Assembly (NCBI GenBank): GCA_963733935.1
Contig: CAVTEQ010000014.1
Span: 888,454-952,453, forward strand
Direction of reading: 5' to 3'
DNA: 64,000 nucleotides
Origin: JAHFUA01 sp963733935
Lineage (GTDB): Bacteria; Acidobacteriota; Terriglobia; Terriglobales; Acidobacteriaceae
Of this stretch, positions 26,986-35,058 are shown one piece after another. The notes under the pieces are model-generated. The model saw nothing but the letters and a program-made list of their open reading frames with translations, was not told where the DNA came from and did no database searches. Position 1 is the stretch's first letter; every line of letters starts with the position of its first letter. The translations under genes and the position numbers were made by a program.

Positions 26986-27236
26986 CCCAATCGGAAGCAC
27001 GAGATAACCCCTTGACGGACGGCCAGTCACCGCTCTAGTGCCTTTAGTTATCTTTCAACAGGTGCCCGGAATGGCAATAATCATGCGGATTTTCAGGGAT
27101 GCAACGCCTGTCTCCTAACGAGACTCTAATTGAAGTAGAGGGGATGCAAAAAACTGCACACTTGACAGTTGGCCAGCGGGACTGCAAGAATGGCGCTTCT
27201 TCGGACCCGTCCCCACATCCCCCAAGGATTCGCACA

Positions 27237-27677
27237 ATGGCTGACCGTCCGACCCCGACCGTGACAGCAATGTTAGTGTGCGATCAGACAATCGCAGAAC
27301 AGGGAACCAACAAGAAGAGTCTCATTGGTATTTTTGAACATGTCGGTTCGACTCAGTTCCCGACGGCGATGCCTCGGCTTTCCGTCTACATCAGGTTGGT
27401 AGACGGCTCCGGAAAGTATCCGTTTAAGCTGAGGGTTGTAAACCTGAAGGACGAGACCCTGCTTGCCGATATAAATGTCGTCGGGGACATCTCGGACCCT
27501 ATGCATGCAGCCGAACTAGTTTTCAACATCGTAGCGTTCCCGATTCCGGAACCAGGAAAGTACGAGTTTCAACTGTATACAGGAGAAGTTTACCTCCACC
27601 GCGTCACTATGGAGGTATCACACGTGCAAGGAGGTATACCGCCATGGCAGCAGCAGTCACCGCCCCATCCGTCCTAG
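27237..27677 (+). CDS. DUF6941-like protein
   Basis: 146 residues from ATG 27237 (MADRPTPTVTAMLVCDQTI). The sequence AEQGTNKKSLIGIFEHVGSTQFP, followed by RLSVYIRLVDGSGKYPFKL, resembles DUF6941: small all-beta proteins with 'CDQ...GTxKxSLIGIFE'. This assignment is by eye. No signal peptide. It overlaps the next gene by 34 bases, so the three genes 27237-28438 form one unit. Role unknown. Confidence 0.65.
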   Translation: MADRPTPTVTAMLVCDQTIAEQGTNKKSLIGIFEHVGSTQFPTAMPRLSVYIRLVDGSGKYPFKLRVVNLKDETLLADINVVGDISDPMHAAELVFNIVAFPIPEPGKYEFQLYTGEVYLHRVTMEVSHVQGGIPPWQQQSPPHPS

Positions 27678-28120
27678 CCGACTTGTTCCCATCGGGATCG
27701 GGAATGGCTGGAATGAAGGCCGAAGAGCAGAACGGTGCTATGCTCCCCGAGCAGGTAGCGCTACCTGCACGTGTATCGAAAGTCGAGGTACACGTCTTGC
27801 TCGCAGTCCCAGCAGGCCCCTTGCAGACTTTGCCCAGCGCCCGCCCCAGTGAGCTGAAGTTTGGTGCGCTGAATGACCCGGAGTACCAACTACGGCAACC
27901 CATACCGCTTGCTGTGACCACTGAGGGGTCAAACGTGGTTGTCTGCTGGGCCGAGGCTGATGAATTTGGCGTGGGAGACACCCTCGGTGCCGCCCTCGAC
28001 GATTTCGGCGCTTCGGTGCGTGAACTGTACCGCAGTCTACACGAAAGCAAGCAACTCGGCCCCGACCTTGAAAACATCAAGCGTATTTTGGGCGAATACA
28101 TCGCACTGCGATCCCGATAA
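27644..28120 (+). CDS. Unidentified protein, first member of a tight two-gene pair
   Basis: 158 residues; ATG 27644 with GGAGG upstream. The C-terminal half contains VVVCWAEADEFGVGDTLGAA followed by LDDFGASVRELYRSL and LGPDLENIKRILGEYI, a strand plus two helices reminiscent of HicB-type or other antitoxin-like domains. The N-terminal 40 residues look disordered. The following gene begins at the base after the stop. I do not recognise a family. Confidence 0.55.
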   Translation: MAAAVTAPSVLADLFPSGSGMAGMKAEEQNGAMLPEQVALPARVSKVEVHVLLAVPAGPLQTLPSARPSELKFGALNDPEYQLRQPIPLAVTTEGSNVVVCWAEADEFGVGDTLGAALDDFGASVRELYRSLHESKQLGPDLENIKRILGEYIALRSR

Positions 28121-28438
28121 ATGGACGCCAAAGCCCGCGAGATCGACATTATTATCAAGAAGCTAGGGATGAAGACGCGGAACACGTCTGACCTGCACGC
28201 GTGGCTTATACACGACGGGGTTCCTGTTGTCAGAACGCGGCGGTCATTCGGCAACAGAAAGTACGTTCCGGCTGACAAAATCCGCTGTCAGCTTAAGGTC
28301 AATGAACAGCAGTTCGCTGGCTTGATCTCCTGCGATGTCACTAAAGAAGACTATATTGAGATTCTCGTCGCAAAGCGTGTCATCATTCCAAAGCAGAAAC
28401 AACCAGCCGCAGACCAGACACCCAAAGCCCGGTCCTAG
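28121..28438 (+). CDS. Unidentified small basic protein, second member of the pair
   Basis: 105 residues: MDAKAREIDIIIKKLGMKTRN, then VPVVRTRRSFGNRKYVPADK, IRCQLKVNEQQFAGLISCDV and TKEDYIEILVAKRVI. Basic and compact, with no gap after the upstream gene. The size, charge and coupling resemble a toxin next to an antitoxin, but no catalytic motif is evident, so this stays inference. Confidence 0.55.
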   Translation: MDAKAREIDIIIKKLGMKTRNTSDLHAWLIHDGVPVVRTRRSFGNRKYVPADKIRCQLKVNEQQFAGLISCDVTKEDYIEILVAKRVIIPKQKQPAADQTPKARS

Positions 28439-28492
28439 TTTTGTACTTGAGCCAACCCAGTCGGCTCTGCCCAAGTCACGTCGGCAGCTGGG

Positions 28493-28789
28493 ATGCCCGA
28501 TAAAGGGACTGATTCCCGACTGCCGGCTCCTCCCCTCCCCGAGGCGCCCCAAGCACAGCAAACGGGGATTTTCTTTCCGCCGGCAGACGTGAAGCCCCTG
28601 TTCGATCGTCTCGCCGATTGCAAAGCGATGGAGAGCCAGCTTTCGGCCTGCCAGCAGAATTACCTCGACATGAAGAAGGAGCGCGATCTGGCGGCGAAGG
28701 CACGCAACGGCTCGTTCTGGCAGCGTGCCAAAGAGATAGGAATTGGCATCGCCATTGGCGGCGCGGTCGGTTACGCAGCACATAGATAG
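28493..28789 (+). CDS. Coiled-coil small protein with C-terminal membrane segment, copy B (intact)
   Basis: 98 residues. The start is proline-rich (LPAPPLPEAPQAQ). A coiled-coil-forming stretch runs from about 33 to 75 (FDRLADCKAMESQLSACQQN, YLDMKKERDLAAKARNG). A C-terminal hydrophobic tail follows (IGIGIAIGGAVGYAAHR). Intact compared with copy A. Size and topology resemble phage accessory lysis proteins such as spanins, but no lipobox or proof exists. Confidence 0.55.
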   Translation: MPDKGTDSRLPAPPLPEAPQAQQTGIFFPPADVKPLFDRLADCKAMESQLSACQQNYLDMKKERDLAAKARNGSFWQRAKEIGIGIAIGGAVGYAAHR

Positions 28790-29376
28790 GTGGGAAGTGG
28801 AAAGTCAGAAGTGATAAGCGGGATCGTCGAAGGCACTTCTCGCTTACCACTCGTCTTCTAAGGAGAAAAAATGGAAGCAATGCTGATTGGCTTCGGAGTT
28901 GGTTTCACCGGCGGTTTCACGGTGGCCTGGCTGTTCGCCGGCGGCATCAAGAAGGAGATCGCCACACTCTCCGGCAAGCTCGATGGCTTCATCGCCGCCA
29001 TGCAGAAGTTATGAACCATCCCAGCGCTCTCTGGCTGCTCTACTTCGCCGGGCAGGCCATCTCCATGCTTGGGCGGGCCTCAACCTCGGCCTCCTCACAA
29101 TTCACCCCCTGGAATTCCGTGCGGGAATACGTTAAGTGGCATTGGCCGGCGCTGGCTTTCCGCTTGTTCGCCTGCACCATGGGCTTTCTGCTGTGGTGGA
29201 ACAACACGGCCTTCTTCGAGGCCCTGATGAGCAATTCGCTCGGCGTGAGCATCGGCCTCCAGAAATCCATCCCCTTGACGCCGGCGACCGCAGGAATCTA
29301 CGGCCTGCTCTCTGATGTGCTGCTCGATTGGGCGTGCGCGAAGATTCCGTTCCTGAAGGGGAGAATCCCCAATGGG
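28514..29376 (+). repeat. Large direct repeat, copy B (about 863 bp)
   Basis: Second copy of the three-gene membrane module (see 26073-26957). All three frames are open here. Confidence 0.85.
28871..29014 (+). CDS. Tiny one-span membrane protein, copy B
   Basis: 47 residues with AAGGAG upstream: MEAMLIGFGVGFTGGFTVAW, then LFAGGIKKEIATLSGKLDGF. One membrane segment followed by a short amphipathic helix, like phage holin-accessory or small membrane peptides. The stop overlaps the next start by four bases. Confidence 0.6.
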   Translation: MEAMLIGFGVGFTGGFTVAWLFAGGIKKEIATLSGKLDGFIAAMQKL

Positions 29377-29403
29377 AGTTGCACGCCGCCTACCGCCGCG
29401 TAA
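29011..29403 (+). CDS. 130-residue membrane protein, copy B (holin-like candidate)
   Basis: Membrane segments near residues 5-20 (ALWLLYFAGQAISML), 46-66 (WPALAFRLFACTMGFLLWW) and about 95-115 (AGIYGLLSDVLLDWACAKI). A short soluble C-terminus ends PTAA. Translationally coupled to the tiny membrane protein. The three genes may be a lysis module; no endolysin lies beside them, so this is inference. It is the last accessory gene; the next gene is host E2 on the other strand. Confidence 0.55.
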   Translation: MNHPSALWLLYFAGQAISMLGRASTSASSQFTPWNSVREYVKWHWPALAFRLFACTMGFLLWWNNTAFFEALMSNSLGVSIGLQKSIPLTPATAGIYGLLSDVLLDWACAKIPFLKGRIPNGSCTPPTAA

Positions 29404-30835
29404 TTAGCCGATATCCTCGTCCCAGCCTTCCAGCTTCTTCTTGACCACGGCCAGGAATTGATCCGCGACTGCGCCATCGACCACGCGGTGATCGTACCCA
29501 AGCGAAACGTGCATGATGTGAGCCACGGCAAAGTAGTCGTTGCCTTCAGGATCAGTCTTGACTACTGGCGTTTTGAAGATGCCGCCAATGCCGAGGATTG
29601 CCACCTGCGGCTGGTTGATGATGGGTGTGCCGAACAGCGGCCCGTAGATGCCGGGATTAGTAATCGTGAACGTGCCACCCTGTACGTCGTCGGGTGAGAG
29701 CTTTTTGTTGCGGGCGCGTTCTGCCAGCTCGCTGATGGCGCGCTGCAACCCCAGGAAATTCTTTTCCTCGGCGCTGCTTCACCACCGGGACGATCAAACC
29801 CCAATCGAGCGCCACCGCAATCCCAAGATTGACGTTGCGGTGATAGCGAATGCTCTCGCCCTCGACCGAAGCGTTCACGATCGGCCAATCTCGAATTCCC
29901 GCCAGCACCGCGCGCGCAAAGAAAGGCATGAACGTCAGCTTCGCGCCGTTGCGCTTTTCCCAATCGGCCCGCTCGCGCTCGCGCAGCTTCACGATGCGCG
30001 TCATATTGATCTCGAAGATCGAATGCACGTGCGCGCTGGTGCGCTTCGACGCGACCATGTGCTCGGCGATCTTCTTGCGCATGGTGGACATCGGTACCAG
30101 GTCGCCGGGAATCGCCACCGGAGCGGGGCCAGGCATGGTTGGAACGGGCTGGCGCGCGCCTGCGGCTGCAGGCCGTCCGCCGGCGGATGCTGCCGCTGGA
30201 GCTCCAGCGGGATGTTCTTCCACGAAGCGCAGGATGTCCTCTTTGGTGATGCGGCCTCCCAGGCCGCTCCCGGAAACGTGTGCCAGGTCGACGCTGTGGT
30301 CACGCGCGATGCGACGTACCAGCGGCGATGACCGCACACGCTGTCCTTCCTCACCCGACGGGAACTCGATGACAGTTTCATCCTCAGCCGCGGCCGCTTC
30401 CCGTTGCCTCGGCGGCTCGGGCGGCGAGACAGGTTGCGGACGTACGCCGTCCCCCTTGCGCGCCACGGCCTCGGTGGGCTGCGGCTGGCGTCCGCGCGAT
30501 GTGCCCTCGGCCTGCGGACTGGGTGCTGGCGGAGCCGGAGCAGTAGCAGCCGCCTTCGGAGCCTCTGGCTTAGCGGGAGCGGGAGCCGCGGCAGCGCCCT
30601 CGGCATCGATCACTCCCACCACCGTATTCACTTGCACGGTGGCGCCTTCCGCCACTTTGATCTCTTTCAGCACGCCTGAGGCGGGCGCTGGAATCTCCGC
30701 ATCCACTTTGTCGGTGGAAATTTCAAACAGGGGCTCATCGCGCTGAATCTTGTCACCAGGCTTCTTCAGCCACTTGGTCAGCGTGCCCTCGACGATCGAT
30801 TCCCCCATCTGCGGCATGATCACATCGGTCGGCAT
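29404..30835 (-). CDS. 2-oxoacid dehydrogenase E2 (dihydrolipoamide acyltransferase), one apparent frameshift
   Basis: ATG 30835 has GGAAAGGAG upstream. Domains: an N-terminal lipoyl domain (1-77) with the lipoylated Lys in ISTDKVDAEIPAP; a long Ala/Pro linker; a peripheral-subunit-binding domain (about 190-225, SSPLVRRIARDHSVDLAHV); and a catalytic domain ending in YDHRVVDGA, the H-x3-D-G active site. Near 29779 one extra base breaks the frame; removing it gives VPVVKSAEEKNFLGLQRAI and a protein of about 476 residues. It forms the core to which LipB and Lpd (same cluster) relate. The substrate (pyruvate or branched-chain oxoacids) is not decided by sequence. Confidence 0.87.
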
Positions 30836-30914
30836 GATGACTCCTTTCCGCAGGGCTGCCGGAGGTCGCCCCGCACCCTGACCGAGTTCTCGATTATAAG
30901 GCGGGAAGAGGGCG

Positions 30915-31433
30915 TCAGTCGCTGCCTCCCAGCGCCAGCTTCCGCTGCTGCTCGACCGCGGATGGGAGCTGGTCGACATTCTTCACGAAGGCCGTGATCT
31001 TCCACAGGCTGTCGTCGCTCATCACCTTTCCCCAGGCCGGCATGCCGGTGAGACGCACGCCATGCTTGATAATGAAGAAGGTCTGCCACTCGGGATCATG
31101 GAGTCCGCGGACGATGATTTGCGGTGCCGGAGGATAAAACGTCCCGCCCAGCACGTTAGGCTTGCGATCCAGGCCGCCGTGGCAGACGCCGCAGTTCATA
31201 GCGTAGAGCTTCATGCCCTCGATCAGGTTGGCGTCGGTCTTGGGCACAGGATTCGCCGTCTGCGGCGCTTGATGCTCGACGGCGGCATCGAGCGCCGTGT
31301 TGGCCAGCCAGGGCTCGATCACGCCTGGCGAGGCGTCAGCATTCACGGGCATATATCCGCCGCGAGCGTAGATCACTATGGCAAGAACGAAGGCCACCAC
31401 TGCAAAGACGATCCCGGCAAGGAATTTTCCCAT
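30915..31433 (-). CDS. Membrane-anchored class I cytochrome c
   Basis: 172 residues from ATG 31433, chosen because GGAGGG lies at proper distance. An N-terminal membrane anchor (MGKFLAGIVFAVVAFVLAIV) leads to a single haem site, CGVCHGG, at about residue 91. A distal Met candidate is in LTGMPAWGKVMSDD. It would carry electrons on the periplasmic face. It lies between E1-beta and E2 of the oxoacid dehydrogenase, 15 bases after E1-beta, which is unusual: the complex is cytoplasmic and NAD-linked. Confidence 0.87.
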   Translation of the reverse strand: MGKFLAGIVFAVVAFVLAIVIYARGGYMPVNADASPGVIEPWLANTALDAAVEHQAPQTANPVPKTDANLIEGMKLYAMNCGVCHGGLDRKPNVLGGTFYPPAPQIIVRGLHDPEWQTFFIIKHGVRLTGMPAWGKVMSDDSLWKITAFVKNVDQLPSAVEQQRKLALGGSD

Positions 31434-31448
31434 CATGCCCTCCAAATC

Positions 31449-32423
31449 TCAGTAGGATTTCAGCCGCCGCGCTTCGCGCACCACATCCGCCACCTTGGGC
31501 AGAAAGAATTCTTCCATCGGCGGCGAAAACGGCACCGGCGTGTCCAACGATGCGATGCGCACCACCGGAGCATCCAGCCAGTCAAAGGCATCCTCGTTGA
31601 TGACTGACGTGATCTCGCCGGCGATGCCCGCAGTGCGTGTGTCCTCATGCAGCACAATCACTTTATTGGTTTTCTGCACCGTATTACTGATCGCCTCGCG
31701 GTCGAGAGGCTGCAGAGTTCGCAGATCCACAATCTCCAGTTCGATGCCATCCTTGGCCAACGTATCCGCGGCTTCGAGCGCCACGTGCAGCATGGCCGCG
31801 TAGGTGATCACGCTGACATCGCGACCCTCGCGCGCCACGCGCGCTTTCCCCAGGGGCACGACGTAATCGTTTCCGGGCAACTCTTCCTTGATGCGCCGGT
31901 AGAGGAACTTGTGTTCCAGAAAAAGCACCGGATTGTTGTCGCGAATGGCCGACTTGATTAGCCCCTTCGCGTCGTAAGCCGTACCCGGTGCGACCACTTT
32001 CATCCCAGGCGTGTGGACGAAATACATCTCCGGATTCTGCGAGTGGAAGGGCCCGCCGTGGACGCCGCCGCCGCAGGGTCCGCGCAGCACAATCGGCGCC
32101 GGCGCGCCCCAGCGGTAGTGCGACTTCGCCAGCATGTTGGTGATCTGGTTGAAGGCGCAGCCGATGAAGTCAATGAACTGGAATTCGACCACCGGTCGCA
32201 ACCCAGTAAGCGCCGCTCCGAAGGCAGCGTCGACCAGCGCGCCCTCGGCGATGGGCGTGTCGATTACTCGCTCCGCGCCGAAGTGATGAATCAATCCCTC
32301 CGTGACCTTGAAGGCGCCGCCGTAAATGCCGATGTCTTCGCCCATGCAGAAGACGGCCGGATCGCGCTCCATCTCCTCCCAGATTCCCTGGCGGATGGCT
32401 TCGAGATAGGTGATCGACGGCAT
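31449..32423 (-). CDS. 2-oxoacid dehydrogenase E1 component, beta subunit
   Basis: 324 residues, typical length. The start is SITYLEAIRQGIWEEMERD. Conserved blocks include GEDIGIYGGAFKVT, ERVIDTPIAE, VEFQFIDF and LRGPCGGGVHGGPFHSQ (thiamine-diphosphate site region), then ELEIVDLRTLQPLD and VLHEDTRTAG. It pairs with the alpha subunit at 32857-34122 to decarboxylate the 2-oxoacid and acylate E2 lipoate. Confidence 0.92.
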   Translation of the reverse strand: MPSITYLEAIRQGIWEEMERDPAVFCMGEDIGIYGGAFKVTEGLIHHFGAERVIDTPIAEGALVDAAFGAALTGLRPVVEFQFIDFIGCAFNQITNMLAKSHYRWGAPAPIVLRGPCGGGVHGGPFHSQNPEMYFVHTPGMKVVAPGTAYDAKGLIKSAIRDNNPVLFLEHKFLYRRIKEELPGNDYVVPLGKARVAREGRDVSVITYAAMLHVALEAADTLAKDGIELEIVDLRTLQPLDREAISNTVQKTNKVIVLHEDTRTAGIAGEITSVINEDAFDWLDAPVVRIASLDTPVPFSPPMEEFFLPKVADVVREARRLKSY

Positions 32424-32474
32424 GGCGTTCGAAGTCTGCAGTGCGTTAGAAACCCAAGCTGCGCTTTACCTTGC

Positions 32475-32855
32475 TCAAGGGGATGGTTGTTGGCTCACGA
32501 AGCGCACGCTTAAGGCGGCGATATCCAACTCGTCCTCCCTTTCTTCAAGCTCGCGCCGAACGTCTCGCGCACGCCTGCCGCGGGCCGGATCGAAGGTTCT
32601 CACGATGTTAAGAAGCACTCCATCCGCCGACCAGCACCAGACTTGGTCGCAAGCGCTAAGCGGGGCAGTGCGGCCGATCTCTGGTCTGCGGAACCAGTCC
32701 AACAGTGCAGATCTCCTCTTTTTGCCGATGCCGGGAATTCCAGCAGTGTCGAGCAGCTTGATCCACCGCTCGACCGCATTAGGAGCGGACGCAGCACGAA
32801 CTTGGCGTATGTATGTGCCTCCCTTGTAATCACAAATAACAGTGTAGAGTGCCAT
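32475..32855 (-). CDS. Hypothetical protein between E1 subunits
   Basis: 126 residues, one base after the E1-alpha stop on the minus strand. It begins MALYTVICDYKGGTYIRQVR and continues ASAPNAVERWIKLLDTAGIP. A beta strand pair plus helix is likely. The GKKRRSALLDWFRRPEIGR part is basic. It interrupts the usual E1-alpha/E1-beta adjacency, suggesting a late insertion. Family not recognised. Confidence 0.5.
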   Translation of the reverse strand: MALYTVICDYKGGTYIRQVRAASAPNAVERWIKLLDTAGIPGIGKKRRSALLDWFRRPEIGRTAPLSACDQVWCWSADGVLLNIVRTFDPARGRRARDVRRELEEREDELDIAALSVRFVSQQPSP

Positions 32856-32856
32856 A

Positions 32857-34122
32857 TCACTTCAAATGCACCGCTGCTTCGTTTTCTTTCGGCTTCGCAG
32901 CTGCGGCTTTCGCTCGACGCTCCTTCAATCCGTACTTCGGCTTGACCTCGTGGCAGATGCCATCGCAATAGACGCCGCCCTCCGCCGCTTCCGGCGTCGG
33001 CATGGGCGATGCTTCGGCAAAATTGCGGTCGGCCTCGAGTTGCTTTTCCACATCGCCAATCAGCGCCTGGTTTTCAGCCGGCGTGAGCCACTTCTTGACC
33101 TTGACCAGGTGATCTTCGAAGCGGGCGATGGGGTCGCGCTTCTGCCAGTAATCGAGCAGCGGACGGGGCACATACTGGGCGGCATCATGAATGGCGTGGC
33201 CCTTCATGCGCATCATCTTCGCTTCGATCAGCGTAGGACCGTCGCCGCGACGTGCGCGCTCACAGGCTTCATGCGAGGCGTCGTAAACCTGGCACGGATC
33301 AGTGCCGTCCACGATCACGCCCGGGATGCCGTAGGCGATTGCGCGCTGCGCCAGATCTTTGATCGCAAATTGGTGTTCGGAGGGGGTGGAGTATCCCCAC
33401 AGATTGTTCTCAACGATGAGCACAAGCCCCAACTTCTGTACCGCGGCAAAGTTCAGCGATTCGTGGAATATGCCCGTAGACTGCCCGCCGTCGCCGATGT
33501 AGGTCATGCAGGCGATATTGCGTCCCTGGTAGCGCGCGCCCAGCGCCACGCCGGCCATCACGCCGATCAGGTCTCCCAGCATGGAAATGGGCGCAGCGAC
33601 GTTCCGCTGGTAGATATCGCCAAAGTGCGAAGACGCGTCGCGGCCCTTGGTCGGCGAACCTGCCTTGGCCATGTACTGCATCATGATGTCGCGCGGCGAG
33701 AAGCCTCTGACCAGAAGCGAGCCCTGATTGCGGATCATCGGCGCCAGCCAATCGTCCTTGCGTAACGCATAAGCGGAGGCGCACGAGCATCCCTCCTGGC
33801 CCAGTCCAAAATAAACTCCGCCCACCACCTTGCCTTGCTTGTAGAGGTTCTCGAGGGCTGCCTCCATGCGGCGGTTGAGCAGCATCCAGCGGTAAATTTC
33901 TATGTGTTGTTTAGGTGTGAGGTACTTGGATTCGCGGATCGGCGGGACGGGCGCGCCCAAGTCGCCGCGCACTTCGTAACAGACTTCGCCGTCCCGCGTG
34001 ACCTCGCAAACGCGGTAGTCCGGATTTTCCAGCCGGTAATCAATGATGCCGCATGAGTTCGTCGTCGGCGCACGCTTGCCGGACGCGGCACGTCGCTTCT
34101 TGTGCGGCGGCGTCTTCTTCAT
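32857..34122 (-). CDS. 2-oxoacid dehydrogenase E1 component, alpha subunit
   Basis: 421 residues. The thiamine-diphosphate motif is YIGDGGQSTGIFHESLNF ... LIVENNLWGYST (GDG...NN, about residues 213-250). The phosphorylation-loop-like region is RMKGHAIHDAAQYVP. The N-terminal 30 residues (PPHKKRRAASGKRAP) and C-terminal 40 (KERRAKAAAAKPKENE) are basic/charged extensions beyond the usual core. It forms the alpha2beta2 E1 with the downstream beta subunit. Confidence 0.92.
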   Translation of the reverse strand: MKKTPPHKKRRAASGKRAPTTNSCGIIDYRLENPDYRVCEVTRDGEVCYEVRGDLGAPVPPIRESKYLTPKQHIEIYRWMLLNRRMEAALENLYKQGKVVGGVYFGLGQEGCSCASAYALRKDDWLAPMIRNQGSLLVRGFSPRDIMMQYMAKAGSPTKGRDASSHFGDIYQRNVAAPISMLGDLIGVMAGVALGARYQGRNIACMTYIGDGGQSTGIFHESLNFAAVQKLGLVLIVENNLWGYSTPSEHQFAIKDLAQRAIAYGIPGVIVDGTDPCQVYDASHEACERARRGDGPTLIEAKMMRMKGHAIHDAAQYVPRPLLDYWQKRDPIARFEDHLVKVKKWLTPAENQALIGDVEKQLEADRNFAEASPMPTPEAAEGGVYCDGICHEVKPKYGLKERRAKAAAAKPKENEAAVHLK

Positions 34123-34148
34123 CGGGAAGGCAATTCTACCCTACGAAC

Positions 34149-34185
34149 AAAAATCCCCACCCTTCGAAAACAGCGAAGGGTGGGG
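34149..34185 (-). terminator. Terminator after lipB
   Basis: Minus strand: a 12-bp perfect stem CCCCACCCTTCG/CGAAGGGTGGGG followed by ATTTTTG. It sits between lipB and E1-alpha, so readthrough or a separate start must serve E1-alpha. Confidence 0.82.
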
Positions 34186-34201
34186 CACCCTGAAGAATGA
34201 C

Positions 34202-34978
34202 TTACGCCCAGAAGGTTTCCTCTTCATGCAATTCGCGCAGCTCGGCCGGCAGCTTCATCGGGACTCCAACAGCGCGGCCCAGCAGCGCGTCCAGCGAGTC
34301 CACCCACCGGCCTTCGCTGTTGAATACACGTGCGAAGTTGCGCGCTACCGATGCGGAGACTTCATCGAGCGCGAGCGGCGTAACCGCGATGCCTGGGTAG
34401 ACTTCGGCGAGGGCGCAATCCATCGAGGTCACCGGCTTATCGCCAATGCCGCAGGGGATGATGAGCTTGAAATGGTCGAGGTCGGTAGAGACGTTCAGGG
34501 CAAAGCCGTGCGAGGTCACTCCGCGGGATATATGCACGCCGATAGCGGCGATCTTGGCTTCGTTGCGAAGGGTCCAGACTCCGGTCATCCCGGGCACGCG
34601 ATGTGTGGCCACACCGAAATCAGCGCACGTGCGGATCAGCACCTCTTCCAACTTCCGCACAAAATCAACCGCTCCGATGCGCGGTGTGTATCCGCGCAGG
34701 TTGAAAATGGGATAGCCCACAAGCTGCCCTGGTCCGTGATACGTCACGTCGCCGCCACGATCGCACTCGAAGATCTCCACCCCTGAACGCGATGCCTGCT
34801 CTTCGGAGACCAGCACGTTTGCCCGTTTCCCATTCCGGCCGAGCGTAATAACCGGCGGATGTTCAAGCAGAAGCAAGGTGTCCGTGATCTGGCCGGCTTT
34901 GCGCAACTCGACCAGTGTCCGCTGTAGTTTGAGCGCAGTGGAGTAATCGATGCAGCCGAGTTGAACGACAGAAATCAT
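34202..34978 (-). CDS. lipB: Lipoyl(octanoyl) transferase LipB
   Basis: 258 residues from Met at 34978 (MISVVQLGCIDYSTALKLQR). Conserved motifs: LLLEHPPVITLGRN, DRGGDVTYHGPGQLVGYPI (the RGG-x-x-T-x-HGPGQ signature), AKIAAIGVHISRGVTSHGFA with catalytic Lys, and LIIPCGIGDKPVTS with the catalytic Cys. It moves octanoate from acyl carrier protein to lipoyl domains such as E2 in this cluster. The 13 residues upstream in the frame derive from a repeat and are left out. No lipA is visible here. Confidence 0.93.
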   Translation of the reverse strand: MISVVQLGCIDYSTALKLQRTLVELRKAGQITDTLLLLEHPPVITLGRNGKRANVLVSEEQASRSGVEIFECDRGGDVTYHGPGQLVGYPIFNLRGYTPRIGAVDFVRKLEEVLIRTCADFGVATHRVPGMTGVWTLRNEAKIAAIGVHISRGVTSHGFALNVSTDLDHFKLIIPCGIGDKPVTSMDCALAEVYPGIAVTPLALDEVSASVARNFARVFNSEGRWVDSLDALLGRAVGVPMKLPAELRELHEEETFWA

Positions 34979-34983
34979 GAAAA

Positions 34984-35057
34984 GCGCCACGGATTCCCAC
35001 GGATCAACCGGATTCAACGAATCTCCGATCCGTGTTATCCGTGTGAATCCGTGGCCA
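34984..35057. repeat. Palindromic repeat of the 'ccacggatt...aatccgtgg' type
   Basis: Inverted arms ccacggattcccacggat and atccgtgtgaatccgtgg with inner matches. It fills the lipB-lpdA gap. A sister lies after rpoD at 44.29 kb. Confidence 0.8.
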
Positions 35058-35058
35058 A

